Shown here one piece after another: positions 21,536 through 30,714 of a stretch of DNA of 33,488 bases; within the stretch, counting starts at the first letter, position 1, and each line of letters starts with the position of its first letter. The position numbers and the translations under genes were made by a program. Source of the DNA: Candidatus Woesearchaeota archaeon (lineage in GTDB: Archaea; Nanobdellota; Nanobdellia; Woesearchaeales; UBA9989); contig DUKZ01000020.1 of assembly GCA_013329045.1 (NCBI GenBank), positions 1 through 33,488 on the forward strand, given 5' to 3'. The notes below the pieces were generated by a model. The model had not been told where the DNA came from, did no database searches, and saw only the letters and a program-made list of their open reading frames with translations.

Positions 21536-22594
21536 ATGGGATACCAGGTAAGGGGAGGAAAGAATTATTTCCTGCGTTTTCATAGGGGCAGGCATTTCAA
21601 GGAGCATGAGATGCAGATCTTTAAGGATGGCAAAACAGTATGTGCAATAAGTACTGCTGCCTTGTTCTTGCCCCAGCAGCTCACAAGCGAGGAACGGGTG
21701 TGGGAGAAAGGAGTCGTAGCTGCTGGTGCTGAAAGAAGGTATACTCTTCCCTATGGTGGGGACTTGTATTCATTCAATGCCCACCCACCAGATGTCTCTT
21801 TCTTGATCCTGGACACAGCAGGCCACGGCTTTGCCTGCCACAAGCTAACAGAGCATCTCATCATGATTGCACGAAGAAGGCAGGGGGAACAGCAGCTTGC
21901 AGTCATTCTTGGAAATGAATGGTTGCGGGAGACAGAAAAGGAAAAATCGGAAGTAACAGCGGCTGTAAAACAGGAGATGCAAAGGGCAATTGAAGCGGCA
22001 AAACGGCTCGGGTATGATGAAAAAGCATTGGGTCGTCATGAAAGGGAATTGGAAGGATTGACGCATTTGGGCATGATGTCTGCCTGTGAGGTGCATCTGG
22101 ATATTGAAAGCAGGAAGATAGAATTTTCAAATTATGGTCACCCGGACCAGTATTGTATAATCTTAGACAACCAAGGTAATGTTCTCCATTGGTACGATTT
22201 TTCCAATCAGGCAAAGATGCTGGGTGTCATGGAGGAAAAGTCAAAGTCTAAAACAGTCCAGTTAGACCAAAAGTGGAACTCTTTTAGGCTTGTCCTGTTC
22301 AGTGACGCAATTCTTGAACAGACAATTGATGTGGGTGATGCAAAACAGATTTGGGAGGTGATCAGAAGAATTGGTCTCGAGGAGGAATATCGGCAGTTCC
22401 ATGCGGAAGAGGAAGGTGCAAGAAGGGATTTTTCAAGAAATCATCATCTCCTCATTGAAACAATAAAGCGTATGTGCCACCATTCGCCAAAAGAGTTCGT
22501 GCAGTTTTTCTATCGTTATCTCATCCATCATAATAAGGAGGCGCAAGGTGATGATGTGACGATGGTCGTTTCAGATATCTCTTTTTTGCAGTGA
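21536..22594 (+). CDS. SpoIIE/RsbU-type PP2C (PPM) phosphatase
   Basis: A 352-aa serine/threonine phosphatase of the SpoIIE type. Metal-site motifs are all present: YGGDLYSF (D76), LDTAGHG (D93, H97), the strand IEFSNYGHPDQYCII, FSDAILEQT (D257) and QGDDVTMVV (D339-D340). A helical insertion at ~115-180 separates the second and third motifs. In Bacteria this family dephosphorylates anti-anti-sigma STAS proteins in partner switching. No STAS domain or anti-sigma kinase is visible here, so the substrate is unknown. No receiver, PAS or membrane domain is attached. The TATA box TATTAATA (21508-21515) is 25 nt before the ATG, suggesting a leaderless transcript. Confidence 0.87.
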   Translation: MGYQVRGGKNYFLRFHRGRHFKEHEMQIFKDGKTVCAISTAALFLPQQLTSEERVWEKGVVAAGAERRYTLPYGGDLYSFNAHPPDVSFLILDTAGHGFACHKLTEHLIMIARRRQGEQQLAVILGNEWLRETEKEKSEVTAAVKQEMQRAIEAAKRLGYDEKALGRHERELEGLTHLGMMSACEVHLDIESRKIEFSNYGHPDQYCIILDNQGNVLHWYDFSNQAKMLGVMEEKSKSKTVQLDQKWNSFRLVLFSDAILEQTIDVGDAKQIWEVIRRIGLEEEYRQFHAEEEGARRDFSRNHHLLIETIKRMCHHSPKEFVQFFYRYLIHHNKEAQGDDVTMVVSDISFLQ

Positions 22595-22610
22595 CGCTAT
22601 CTCCTTTGCC

Positions 22611-22626
22611 CAGGGGATTTTTTATT
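22611..22626 (+). terminator. T-rich terminator-like element, identical to the one at 16113
   Basis: CAGGGGATTTTTTATT starts 16 nt after the phosphatase stop and is identical over 16 nt to 16113-16128, also at a gene end. It also separates this gene from the tgt promoter (TATA about 22653-22662). Confidence 0.55.
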
Positions 22627-22661
22627 GAGAGGATCCCTAAAAATAGAGTAATTTTTTATAA

Positions 22662-23792
<1,131 letters not shown>

Positions 23793-23801
23793 CAAAGATC
23801 A

Positions 23802-24758
23802 TCAGAGAAGAAATGTTCCCTCGCCCATCACTTTCTTTCCATCAAAGAATATCGTCGGTTTGTCAATGACACAATCGATATGCAATGGCACATACACTTT
23901 TCCGCCAAATGAGATGTTGTTGCCAAACGCGATGTGGCATGTTCCCAGTACTTTCTCATCTTCCAGGACGTTTCCGGTGATCTTTGCCTGGTCATTTGTG
24001 CCAATGCCAAACTCCGCAAGGTTTCGGGATTCACCGCCCACCTTGTCCAGCAATCCTTTAAATTGTCCAGCGATCTTTCCATCAGTGATCTCTGTTGCAT
24101 AACCATTTTTGACTGTGATCCTAAACACATGATCAACCATCCCCTGCCCACCAACAGATAAGTCAACGGCAAGTGTTCCATTTCCTGTGCCTTCAAGTGG
24201 AGCAATATAGCACTCTCCTGAAGGCAGATTGCCCCACTTTTCAGGTTTATCATAAATGCCAGAATCATCCCCTCGCGGTTCCCTTCCTTTGATGGAAAAA
24301 GCAAGATCAGTGCCTTTTTTTGTCATGATCCTGACCTTGTCTACCCCTCGCATCGCTCGGGAGACTTTTTCTGTCATTTTTTGCATCCGTGCATAATCGA
24401 GAACAATCACCCGCTCCATCATGTCTTTGGTGATTCCAGGCATTGACGCGAGCCTGGCACCAGAGGCAAGGGCTCTTTTCCGTGCATTCGTGTGGGATAA
24501 TGATTGTGTTGTTGCAATGATAATCATATCATGATACACCATCTCATCAGAGACTTCCTGTGGCGGCTCTTGTCCATGCACTTCTCCAACAGGAATCTCC
24601 CGGACAACAACTTTTGGACTCACCAAAAGCGCAGCTTTCTCCAATGCTTTTGCAATGGAAAGCCGTTTCTTATCGGTGATGATGAAGCATGATTCTTCCT
24701 TCTTCAGTTTCATGCAAGTATTGATGATCGTTTCAGCTGCTTTTTTTAGTGTTGCCAT
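23802..24758 (-). CDS. Aminopeptidase T / M29-like metallopeptidase
   Basis: A 318-aa protein related to COG2309 (leucyl aminopeptidase, M29). Conserved stretches are NLPSGECYIAPLEGTGNGTLAVD (~181-203), AEFGIGTN (Glu ligand), GTCHIAFGNNISFGG and PLHIDCVI (His and Asp metal ligands), so the metal site looks complete. It is shorter than the ~400-aa M29 peptidases, lacking part of the N-terminal domain, so the substrate may differ. The start overlaps the 3' end of the translin gene by 26 nt on the same strand, showing cotranscription. It is convergent with tgt, with a 9-nt gap. Confidence 0.87.
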   Translation of the reverse strand: MATLKKAAETIINTCMKLKKEESCFIITDKKRLSIAKALEKAALLVSPKVVVREIPVGEVHGQEPPQEVSDEMVYHDMIIIATTQSLSHTNARKRALASGARLASMPGITKDMMERVIVLDYARMQKMTEKVSRAMRGVDKVRIMTKKGTDLAFSIKGREPRGDDSGIYDKPEKWGNLPSGECYIAPLEGTGNGTLAVDLSVGGQGMVDHVFRITVKNGYATEITDGKIAGQFKGLLDKVGGESRNLAEFGIGTNDQAKITGNVLEDEKVLGTCHIAFGNNISFGGKVYVPLHIDCVIDKPTIFFDGKKVMGEGTFLL

Positions 24759-25332
24759 TGAGTCCTCGCATTTTCAGGTCTAAGAGCAGGTCATCGAGTT
24801 TTCGGATGTCATATTTCATCCCATCAAACTTTTTTCTGATTTCACCATTGCGAAGGTCAAATTGGAGTATTTCCCCATAGAGTTCTTCGAGAAAGTCATG
24901 CAGGTATGAGACAAGTGAATAGTCCTCTGCTCGCGCGGCATTGATGCTTTTTCGGACCAATTCTCCGGAAAGGTCGCAGAGTCCAAGTAAGAATCCATCC
25001 AAAGAGACACCAAGCTCACTTTGTGTTGCAAGGCGTCTATCGGTGACAAGGATATAGAGTGCCATCGCTTCGACAAATTCCTGCTCGGCAACCTTGAACA
25101 TCCCCGTGTCCAAGTCCCCGTTCTTTTGCGAGATCTTCTTGGTGAACTCAAATTCCTGTTTCAGGCTTTTTACAAGGGATTGCGCATCAGACAAATCACC
25201 GCGGTGCACGGCATAGATGACGCATTTAGATGACTTGATGACAGCCCTGGCATGGATGATGAGCTTCTCTCTTTCTTCATCCAGGGCAGCATATGTTTTT
25301 CGTAAGCCCGCGAATTGTTTTTTATCGATCAT
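24733..25332 (-). CDS. Translin-family RNA-binding protein
   Basis: A 199-aa all-helical protein of the translin/TRAX family. The diagnostic end FDLRNGEIRKKFDGMKYDIRKLDDLLLDLKMRG is clear, as is the helix AEQEFVEAMALYILV and the GVSLDGFLLGLCDLSGELVRKS segment. Archaeal translins form octameric shells that bind or cleave RNA. Acidic residues in AEQEFVEA match the position of the TRAX catalytic acids, but catalysis is not certain. The TATA box TTTTTATAG (about 25352-25360) is 25 nt before the ATG on this strand, so a leaderless transcript is likely. It leads the two-gene operon with the M29-like peptidase. Confidence 0.9.
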   Translation of the reverse strand: MIDKKQFAGLRKTYAALDEEREKLIIHARAVIKSSKCVIYAVHRGDLSDAQSLVKSLKQEFEFTKKISQKNGDLDTGMFKVAEQEFVEAMALYILVTDRRLATQSELGVSLDGFLLGLCDLSGELVRKSINAARAEDYSLVSYLHDFLEELYGEILQFDLRNGEIRKKFDGMKYDIRKLDDLLLDLKMRGLNGNTKKSS

Positions 25333-25371
25333 CGCTAAAATAAAGCAGGGAGGCTATAAAAAGCTTTTCTC

Positions 25372-26289
25372 TTACTCCCCGGACAGTTCCTTGAGTGTAT
25401 CTAGCCGCATTGTTGTCAGATGGTAGATGACCCTGACAGAAAAGTCTATTGAGACGAGCACCTTTACATATTTTGCTGGTTTCTTTTCCAGCTGTTCATC
25501 AATGAACTGCTGGATATCCTTGCTCAGCCTATATGCCCGCAGCGCCTTCTTTGTATCTGGTGTGTAGAAGAACTCATAGCTGAGCCTGAACATCTCATTC
25601 ATCTTGCTGATTGTTTGGAGTAGTTCTGCATCAGGAGGAAGGTCTGAGAGGTGCTTGCCGAGGGCTTTCAATTCATCCCCTAGGTCTTCAAGGCTTTCAA
25701 TTAGGTAGTAGATGATTGATCGTCCAAAGCTAACCATTTCCTGGCTTGTATTGAGAACCCGAAGACAAAAGTACAAGAACCGGTTGACATCAAGATCCTG
25801 GTAAAATATCTCTTCTAATGCCTTTTTGTCCTGTGATTTCCATGCGTCATGACAGGTTTGTGCCATCTCCATCAATAAGAGCAGCGCTCTTCTGAGCATG
25901 GTATCAAAGTCAAGGTCTAATTGTTTTGACACAACCTGGATCTCCACTTTATTCTTCTCAGTGTTCAGTATCTCATAGCCGAGGAGTTCTGGAACTTTAT
26001 CTTTGATTGCTTTCATGACCTCATGATCACTAAATTTTATGGTTATCTTGTCATATCCTTTCTGGTATGCTCTCGCAATGAACCGGTCGGCAAGACGAGG
26101 TGTCAGACCTGACGCATCAACGATGATTTCCTTGATGGGCTGTTTTTTTTCTGTCGTGATAGTCAGCCCCGTATCTCCTTCAAACACATCTACCTCATCA
26201 CCAGCGGTAAGGTGCTGCTTTTTTGCCCAAGCTGCTGGGATAGTGACCGTGAGTGCGCGTTCCCCTTGTTTGACAAGGCGTCGTTTCAT
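25372..26289 (-). CDS. AbrB-PhoU transcriptional regulator
   Basis: Archaeal phosphate-uptake-type regulator. Residues ~1-50 form an AbrB/SpoVT swapped-hairpin DNA-binding domain (RRLVKQGERALTVTIPAAWAKK, then LTAGDEVDV). A linking alpha/beta domain follows, and residues ~125-300 are a PhoU-like helical bundle (FDTMLRRALLLLMEMAQTC, ESLEDLGDELKALGKHL). The family is thought to control phosphate genes, but no pst genes are nearby. Two in-frame ATGs exist. I chose 26289 (MKRRLVKQ) because the TATA box TTTATATAAAT (26311-26321) is 27 nt away; the ATG at 26295 would be only 21 nt from it. It sits divergent from an AT-rich region and a small ORF, which it may regulate. Confidence 0.85.
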   Translation of the reverse strand: MKRRLVKQGERALTVTIPAAWAKKQHLTAGDEVDVFEGDTGLTITTEKKQPIKEIIVDASGLTPRLADRFIARAYQKGYDKITIKFSDHEVMKAIKDKVPELLGYEILNTEKNKVEIQVVSKQLDLDFDTMLRRALLLLMEMAQTCHDAWKSQDKKALEEIFYQDLDVNRFLYFCLRVLNTSQEMVSFGRSIIYYLIESLEDLGDELKALGKHLSDLPPDAELLQTISKMNEMFRLSYEFFYTPDTKKALRAYRLSKDIQQFIDEQLEKKPAKYVKVLVSIDFSVRVIYHLTTMRLDTLKELSGE

Positions 26290-26295
26290 TTCCAT

Positions 26296-26421
26296 AAGCA
26301 GAGGAGATCATTTATATAAATATATCGATTTGCTCTATATCTAATATTCTGCTATATAGCATATATATCTTATAGACAATAAGTATATATGATACCATCA
26401 TCATGATAATGTATAGAAATC
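26296..26421. promoter_or_regulatory. Very AT-rich divergent regulatory region
   Basis: About 120 nt of nearly pure A/T with overlapping TATA motifs: TTTATATAAATATAT (26311-26325) reads toward the AbrB-PhoU gene, and TAAGTATATAT (26379-26389) reads toward the small ORF at 26437. Short palindromes such as GCTATATAGC (26351-26360) lie between them. This is a plausible autoregulation site for the AbrB-type protein, by inference. Confidence 0.45.
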
Positions 26422-26436
26422 ATGGAGGGATTCAAA

Positions 26437-26586
26437 ATGAAAACAAACCAAAAGACGAACAAGAGATGCCAAGAAGAAGGGTATATGAGTCAAGCAAAGC
26501 TCCTTAATGCAGTTGAGAAAAGCTTGCTCCTTGATAGGAAATCGCAAGGAACGCTCCTAACGATTATCACCGATAGCATCCTTTAG
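26437..26586 (+). CDS. Small 49-aa basic protein, unknown
   Basis: A short frame starting MKTNQKTNKRCQEEGYM and ending TLLTIITDSIL. It is supported by GGAGGGA at 26424-26430, 6 nt before the ATG, and a TATA-like TATATAT at 26382-26389. It has no signal peptide; the first half is basic and the second an amphipathic helix (MSQAKLLNAVEKSLLL). A perfect 12-bp hairpin starts directly after the stop codon. I recognise no family. It could be a small regulator or a toxin/antitoxin-like peptide, but nothing in the sequence proves this. Confidence 0.55.
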   Translation: MKTNQKTNKRCQEEGYMSQAKLLNAVEKSLLLDRKSQGTLLTIITDSIL

Positions 26587-26615
26587 CATATTGCCTCTTC
26601 AAGAGAGGCAATATG
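26587..26615 (+). terminator. Perfect 12-bp hairpin after the small ORF
   Basis: CATATTGCCTCT (26587-26598), loop TCAAG (26599-26603), AGAGGCAATATG (26604-26615): a perfect 12-bp stem immediately after the stop codon. No T-tract follows, so it may be an RNA-stability hairpin or an inverted binding site rather than a classic terminator. TATTCTAAA occurs twice just downstream (26619-26627 and 26637-26645). Confidence 0.55.
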
Positions 26616-26693
26616 CGTATTCTAAAATATATACTTATTCTAAAGTAGTGAATTATTAGAAATCTTTAAAAAACAAGAGAGATTAGAGAGGGT

Positions 26694-28121
26694 ATGGTAA
26701 AGAGCGTTGAAGCAAGAGTGCTTATCTGTGATCCAGACCGGAAGATTTCTGCTCAAATATCAAATCTGCTCTATGAAAGGTTTGGAAATGGAGAACCTCC
26801 GTTAGAAAGAAATTTATCACATTTCCTGTCGGGGCAAAGACCTTTCATCCATAGCAATGTGGAGATAAGAGTAGTAGACTCACCCCAACAAGCACATGAA
26901 TCAGTGGTAAGCCATCCAGCCCCCTATTATTCTCTTGTTGTCTTTGAAGCTGAAAATGCAAAAGAAACAGATCGTCCAAGATACATGGCAGATATAAGGG
27001 ATCATGACCCCTTTATGCCATTGATGGTAGTAGGCAGGAGTATTGATGCGGATTTTGCTGGGAGTTGCGCGCGCAGTGGCGTGAAATATTTTGGCGAAGA
27101 AGAAAGGTCTATTCAGGACCAGATTGAAAGATTTTTTAGAAGAAGAGGGATCATACCAAACCTGACTGTTGTAAAGTTTGGGGGAAGCCTTTTCGATTAT
27201 GACCGGGTAGGTAATCCTGAAAATCTGGAAACAGTGATCCAAACCCTCATCGAGTACCATGGAGAAGGAGGTGAGGATCGGACACGAAAAACAGCGAATC
27301 GCCTTCTCCTAAATGTTGGAATGGGACAATTTGGGGATACGGTAAAAGACTGGCAAAGATCACATGGTCATGTTGCCACGGTAAGGGCTCACTATCCTCA
27401 AGCAGCTGCAAATGCTCTGATGATGAACGTTGAGATGGTCAGAAAATTATTTGGGGAAGGTGGCGCAGCCCGGATCAACCCTCAAGCGTTCTATTATATC
27501 GGTGCAGAAACAACATATAAGAGGATTCCGATTATAGCTATTGCCCCACACCACATCCTTGTGCGGGATAAAATTCCATTGGAGGATTCTGACACGCATA
27601 CAATAGCATTAGCTGAGCACTATGGTGCACAGAGGGTAGTTATCATCAAGCGAACTGATGGTATTTACGCATTTGATCCATATCGAGGATTCCCAATAGG
27701 GATACCCTTAACTCAAGAGAATCATGAAAGACATCAGCAGGTAAGAAAAGCAGCACAAGCAAATAATGAAAGGTATGAAAGACTCACTGTTGGTGAAGTG
27801 CTAGGGGGGGCAATAAAAAGAGAAGGCACTGACCCCTTTGGACAGCCTGATGGATCATCAGGCCACCTCATAGAGGACTCTGCATTAAGATATATGAGGA
27901 CTCATTGCAGATATCTTCAAGAAATAGTTGTTGTCCACATCGCACCAGAAGAAATGTATATCCCAGGAAAAGAAGGAACGTATCAACATATCATCACTGG
28001 CGAACAAATGGTCCTTCCTGATGGTGGGTGGAAAGAAGTTCTCAGGCGGTCCATAAGAGATGCGTGCAATGGTGTTGCAAAAAGCAGGATCTGTCGAAAA
28101 AGCAAAATCACCCATTCCTAA
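26694..28121 (+). CDS. Degenerate receiver fused to an amino-acid-kinase domain
   Basis: A 475-aa two-domain protein. Residues ~6-150 follow a receiver pattern: ARVLICDPDR (D13, D15), SLVVFEAEN, PLMVVGRS, SGVKYFGEE. The phospho-acceptor position is Glu (E85) and the conserved Lys is not in place. Residues ~155-450 are an amino-acid-kinase fold: LTVVKFGGSLF (K161), LLNVGMGQFGD, IPIIAIAPH, DSDTHTIALAEHYGA and RTDGIYAFDP, ending with a segment (HLIEDSALRYMRTHCRYLQEIVVV) that recalls UMP-kinase/molybdenum-storage relatives. The substrate is unknown. The TATA box TTTAAAAAA (26665-26673) is 25 nt before the ATG, with GAGGG just upstream of the start. Not an obvious aspartokinase, though asd is encoded 8 kb away. 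Confidence 0.8.
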   Translation: MVKSVEARVLICDPDRKISAQISNLLYERFGNGEPPLERNLSHFLSGQRPFIHSNVEIRVVDSPQQAHESVVSHPAPYYSLVVFEAENAKETDRPRYMADIRDHDPFMPLMVVGRSIDADFAGSCARSGVKYFGEEERSIQDQIERFFRRRGIIPNLTVVKFGGSLFDYDRVGNPENLETVIQTLIEYHGEGGEDRTRKTANRLLLNVGMGQFGDTVKDWQRSHGHVATVRAHYPQAAANALMMNVEMVRKLFGEGGAARINPQAFYYIGAETTYKRIPIIAIAPHHILVRDKIPLEDSDTHTIALAEHYGAQRVVIIKRTDGIYAFDPYRGFPIGIPLTQENHERHQQVRKAAQANNERYERLTVGEVLGGAIKREGTDPFGQPDGSSGHLIEDSALRYMRTHCRYLQEIVVVHIAPEEMYIPGKEGTYQHIITGEQMVLPDGGWKEVLRRSIRDACNGVAKSRICRKSKITHS

Positions 28122-28159
28122 CCGCAACCTTTAAATAAGGAATTTCTCAAAAGAATGAT

Positions 28160-28744
28160 ATGCCAGCTGATGCATCCCAATTTCGAGAGATTCTTGTCTT
28201 CTTTGACAGGCTCGGTGTCTATGATGTAGTCCTCCCATTCATATTGGTGTTTACCTTGGTTTTTGCAATCTTTGAAAAGACCAGGATATTTGGCACTGAC
28301 GTTGTCGACAATGTCACATATACAAAGAAGAACCTGAACACGATGGTGGCCTTTGTCATCGCATTCTTTGTCGTTGCTTCGGTCCAGCTTGTGGCAACAA
28401 TCAGTCAGGTAGTGTCAAACATGGTCCTCTTATTGTTATTAGCAGTTTGCTTTATGATCCTTGTTGGCTCATTTATGAAAGAAGGGGAATTCCTTCAGCT
28501 CGAAGGCGGATGGAAATCCACATTCATGTGGATTATGTTCCTGGGCATTGTCCTCATCTTCCTGCAGGCAATCAAGCTCCAAGATGGCACCTCATGGTTG
28601 GAGTACTTATATATCATGATCTTTTTCAATTTCAACACGACAGCAGTTTCATCTGTCATCATGGTCCTTTTTGTCATCCTCTTGGTCTGGCTCATCACAA
28701 AAGATTCGAGCCCGCGAAAGAAGGCAGGCAACTCAGGCGATTAA
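28160..28744 (+). CDS. Multi-pass membrane protein, first of three paralogues
   Basis: A 194-aa membrane protein with about five hydrophobic segments (near 22-38, 62-84, 86-106, 122-142, 160-182) and a charged C-terminal tail (SSPRKKAGNSGD). The N-terminal motif YDVVLPFILVFTLVFAIFEKTRIFG is repeated in the next gene as TDVLLPFLLVFIVTYAILQKTKVLG. No known transporter or enzyme motif is seen. The TATA box TTTAAATA (28130-28137) is 26 nt before the ATG, implying a leaderless transcript. Position upstream of a secretion-ATPase locus suggests a membrane complex, by inference. Confidence 0.78.
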   Translation: MPADASQFREILVFFDRLGVYDVVLPFILVFTLVFAIFEKTRIFGTDVVDNVTYTKKNLNTMVAFVIAFFVVASVQLVATISQVVSNMVLLLLLAVCFMILVGSFMKEGEFLQLEGGWKSTFMWIMFLGIVLIFLQAIKLQDGTSWLEYLYIMIFFNFNTTAVSSVIMVLFVILLVWLITKDSSPRKKAGNSGD

Positions 28745-28760
28745 TAGAAACATTTAAATA
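28743..28760 (+). promoter_or_regulatory. BRE/TATA promoter, identical to 2050-2067
   Basis: AATAGAAACATTTAAATA repeats exactly the 18 nt before the degenerate receiver gene. Transcription would start near 28782, giving a leader of about 18 nt that carries GGAGGG (28790-28795) for the gene at 28801. It shows that the second membrane gene has its own promoter. Confidence 0.7.
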
Positions 28761-28800
28761 GTCAATTTGTAGAAATTTAGAGAGAAAAAGGAGGGAACCT

Positions 28801-29409
28801 ATGGCCTCAACAAACTTAATGGATACGATCTATACACTTGATTTATGGGGGCTAACTGATGTCTTGCTTCCATTCCTGTTAGTATTTATTGTCACTTATG
28901 CAATTTTGCAAAAGACAAAGGTACTTGGGAATACAACTGAGAACAAGCCAAGAAAGAACCTCAATTTGGGCATGGCAGTAATACTTGGCTTGATGGTAGT
29001 AATCCCTCACGTCCTCCAGCTGGTTCCCCCAGAGAAGGACCCAATCACTATCATGAACAGGGCTTTGCCTGAAGTATCCATGGTGATAATAGCGGTCATC
29101 ATGGCTCTCCTCCTCATTGGACTCTTTGGTGGAGAGGCAAAATGGGTCAGCAGCAAAGCATCTGGATGGATTGCAATCATTGCCTTCCTCATTGTCATCT
29201 GGATATTTGCCGGAGCTGCAAACCCCAATATTCCGCTCGGATTCCTCGACGACCTAAGTGAACAGACGATAGCATTGATTGTGGTCATACTGATATTTGG
29301 CATCCTCATCTGGTTTATTACAAGAGATGAGGAGGATGTAAGGCAAAGACAGGATCGGGAAGGGTTCACGGAACAGATTGCTAAGCTCTTTGGCGGCCGG
29401 GGTGGCTGA
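28801..29409 (+). CDS. Multi-pass membrane protein, second paralogue
   Basis: A 202-aa membrane protein, paralogous to its upstream neighbour: LTDVLLPFLLVFIVTYAIL, then QKTKVLG. About five hydrophobic segments are visible, with a large lumenal or external loop around VPPEKDPITIMNRALPE. The C-terminal tail is charged (TRDEEDVRQRQDREGFTEQIAKLFGGRGG) and should be cytoplasmic if the N-terminus is. A strong Shine-Dalgarno GGAGGG lies 5 nt before the ATG. The third paralogue begins 2 nt after the stop, so the two are cotranscribed. Function unknown. Confidence 0.78.
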   Translation: MASTNLMDTIYTLDLWGLTDVLLPFLLVFIVTYAILQKTKVLGNTTENKPRKNLNLGMAVILGLMVVIPHVLQLVPPEKDPITIMNRALPEVSMVIIAVIMALLLIGLFGGEAKWVSSKASGWIAIIAFLIVIWIFAGAANPNIPLGFLDDLSEQTIALIVVILIFGILIWFITRDEEDVRQRQDREGFTEQIAKLFGGRGG

Positions 29410-29411
29410 AT

Positions 29412-30020
29412 GTGGCTAGTGCTCTTGATTTATCCCTGATTAAGGGATTCCAGCCCATTTTTAATTTTTTATTGATCTGGGTTTTAGCTTTTGCGGTCCT
29501 GACAAAGATTAAGTTCTTTTCAGAGAGTGTGGGGCTGCATGCCTTCTTGGCATTTGTCATGGCTAGTCTTTCATTCTTCTCGCCAATAATTAGTGATTTC
29601 ATTTCTGCGATGACACCCTGGCTCATGTTGATGCTGGGAATGATCGTTTTTACCATCCTTGCCTTTAAGACCCTTGGGGTGTCTGATGATGACATTACTG
29701 GTGTAGTTCGAAAGAATTCATCTATAACTTGGACCATTGTTATCCTCTTGATTATTATCGTCCTTGCCGCTGCTGGGAGCGTTGTTGGGAAAAAAGTTGG
29801 CCCCTATGTAGGTGATACTCCACCTCCAGAAGGAGGAAATCCAATAAGTGATTTGAGAAATAGTGGGGCAGGAGATGCAGGGAGCACTGCAACTAGTGAT
29901 ATATCATATAACGCAGGAGCAACTATCTTCCATCCAAAAGTGCTCGGGATGATCCTCATTTTCCTGATTGGTCTTTCAGCTGTAGGGCTGCTCAGCGGAA
30001 AATCTTACATTCCTAAATGA
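29412..30020 (+). CDS. Multi-pass membrane protein, third paralogue
   Basis: A 202-aa membrane protein with a GTG start at 29412, 2 nt after the previous stop; an ATG at 29410 is out of frame and closes quickly. The N-terminus (GFQPIFNFLLIWVLAFAVLTKIKFFSES) is a diverged version of the other two. Segments near 17-35, 40-60, 65-85, 107-125 and 178-196 are hydrophobic. A Pro/Gly/Ser-rich loop (DTPPPEGGNPISDLRNSGAGDAGST) lies between the last two. GGGGTGG about 7 nt upstream may act as Shine-Dalgarno. The 3' end overlaps the convergent methyltransferase by 16 nt. Confidence 0.75.
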   Translation: MASALDLSLIKGFQPIFNFLLIWVLAFAVLTKIKFFSESVGLHAFLAFVMASLSFFSPIISDFISAMTPWLMLMLGMIVFTILAFKTLGVSDDDITGVVRKNSSITWTIVILLIIIVLAAAGSVVGKKVGPYVGDTPPPEGGNPISDLRNSGAGDAGSTATSDISYNAGATIFHPKVLGMILIFLIGLSAVGLLSGKSYIPK

Positions 30021-30703
30021 GCCCTAATGCATATCCTTCTTCTGAACAAGGGTAAAAAAGAAAGCATAGTATCTACGGTCCCAAGCAGTGGGAGATGGCT
30101 TCCCCAGTAATATGCTTCATCAACGACAAACCCTGCCTTTTTTAGCTCATTTACCATATAAGGAAGTGTCTTGTAGCTGATGTGGCCGATGCCAGAATGA
30201 GTATTCAACCCTATCTTTTTGATTTTTTCTAAATAATGGCTCTGAGATGGTGCATAGATGACAATTTTTCCGTCTTTGTTCAGCAGTCGTTTGCATTCCT
30301 TGAGCATTTTGATAAAAACGGTATTATAGATGTGTTCAACAAGGTTGATGGCAAGGATGTAATCGAATTTCTCTTTCTTTTCATCTATCTTGATATCAGC
30401 ACAGTCAGAGACTAAAAACCTCCCTTTCCCCTTCCCATACATCCTGAACATTCGTTCAGCTAGCTTGGCAGCAACAGGGCTCCTGTCCACCCCCACAGTT
30501 GTGCAGCCAAGTTTTGAGCATTCTATGGAAAATGTGCCCTTTCCGCACCCAAGTTCGAGGACATGGCTGCCAGGTTTGATCTCTGCGAGCCGCATCACAT
30601 TGGCAATAGTATATTTTTCCATCCGGGTCTTGTTCGTATACCGTTTTACAAGAGGGGCATAATATGATTCATCATAGTCGACATCTTTGCTTGGATCTTC
30701 CAT
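30005..30703 (-). CDS. Class I SAM-dependent methyltransferase
   Basis: A 232-aa methyltransferase. The SAM-binding motif I is HVLELGCGKGTF (~47-58), motif II region TVGVDRSP (~69-76), then FLVSDCADI, and motif IV FDYILAINLVEHIYN. KDGKIVIYAP follows. The C-terminal helix ends in basic residues (FRRRICIRAH). The substrate is unknown; small-molecule or lipid/quinone-type methylation are possible. It is the last of three same-strand genes, 11 nt after the coiled-coil gene, so it may belong to that operon. Confidence 0.88.
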   Translation of the reverse strand: MEDPSKDVDYDESYYAPLVKRYTNKTRMEKYTIANVMRLAEIKPGSHVLELGCGKGTFSIECSKLGCTTVGVDRSPVAAKLAERMFRMYGKGKGRFLVSDCADIKIDEKKEKFDYILAINLVEHIYNTVFIKMLKECKRLLNKDGKIVIYAPSQSHYLEKIKKIGLNTHSGIGHISYKTLPYMVNELKKAGFVVDEAYYWGSHLPLLGTVDTMLSFLPLFRRRICIRAHLGM

Positions 30704-30714
30704 AAAAGAAACAC

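Noticed and set aside
26694..28121. Aspartokinase partner for asd
   Set aside because: The kinase motif KFGGSLF and C-terminus resemble UMP-kinase/MoSto relatives more than aspartokinase (KFGGTSV), and no ACT domain is present.
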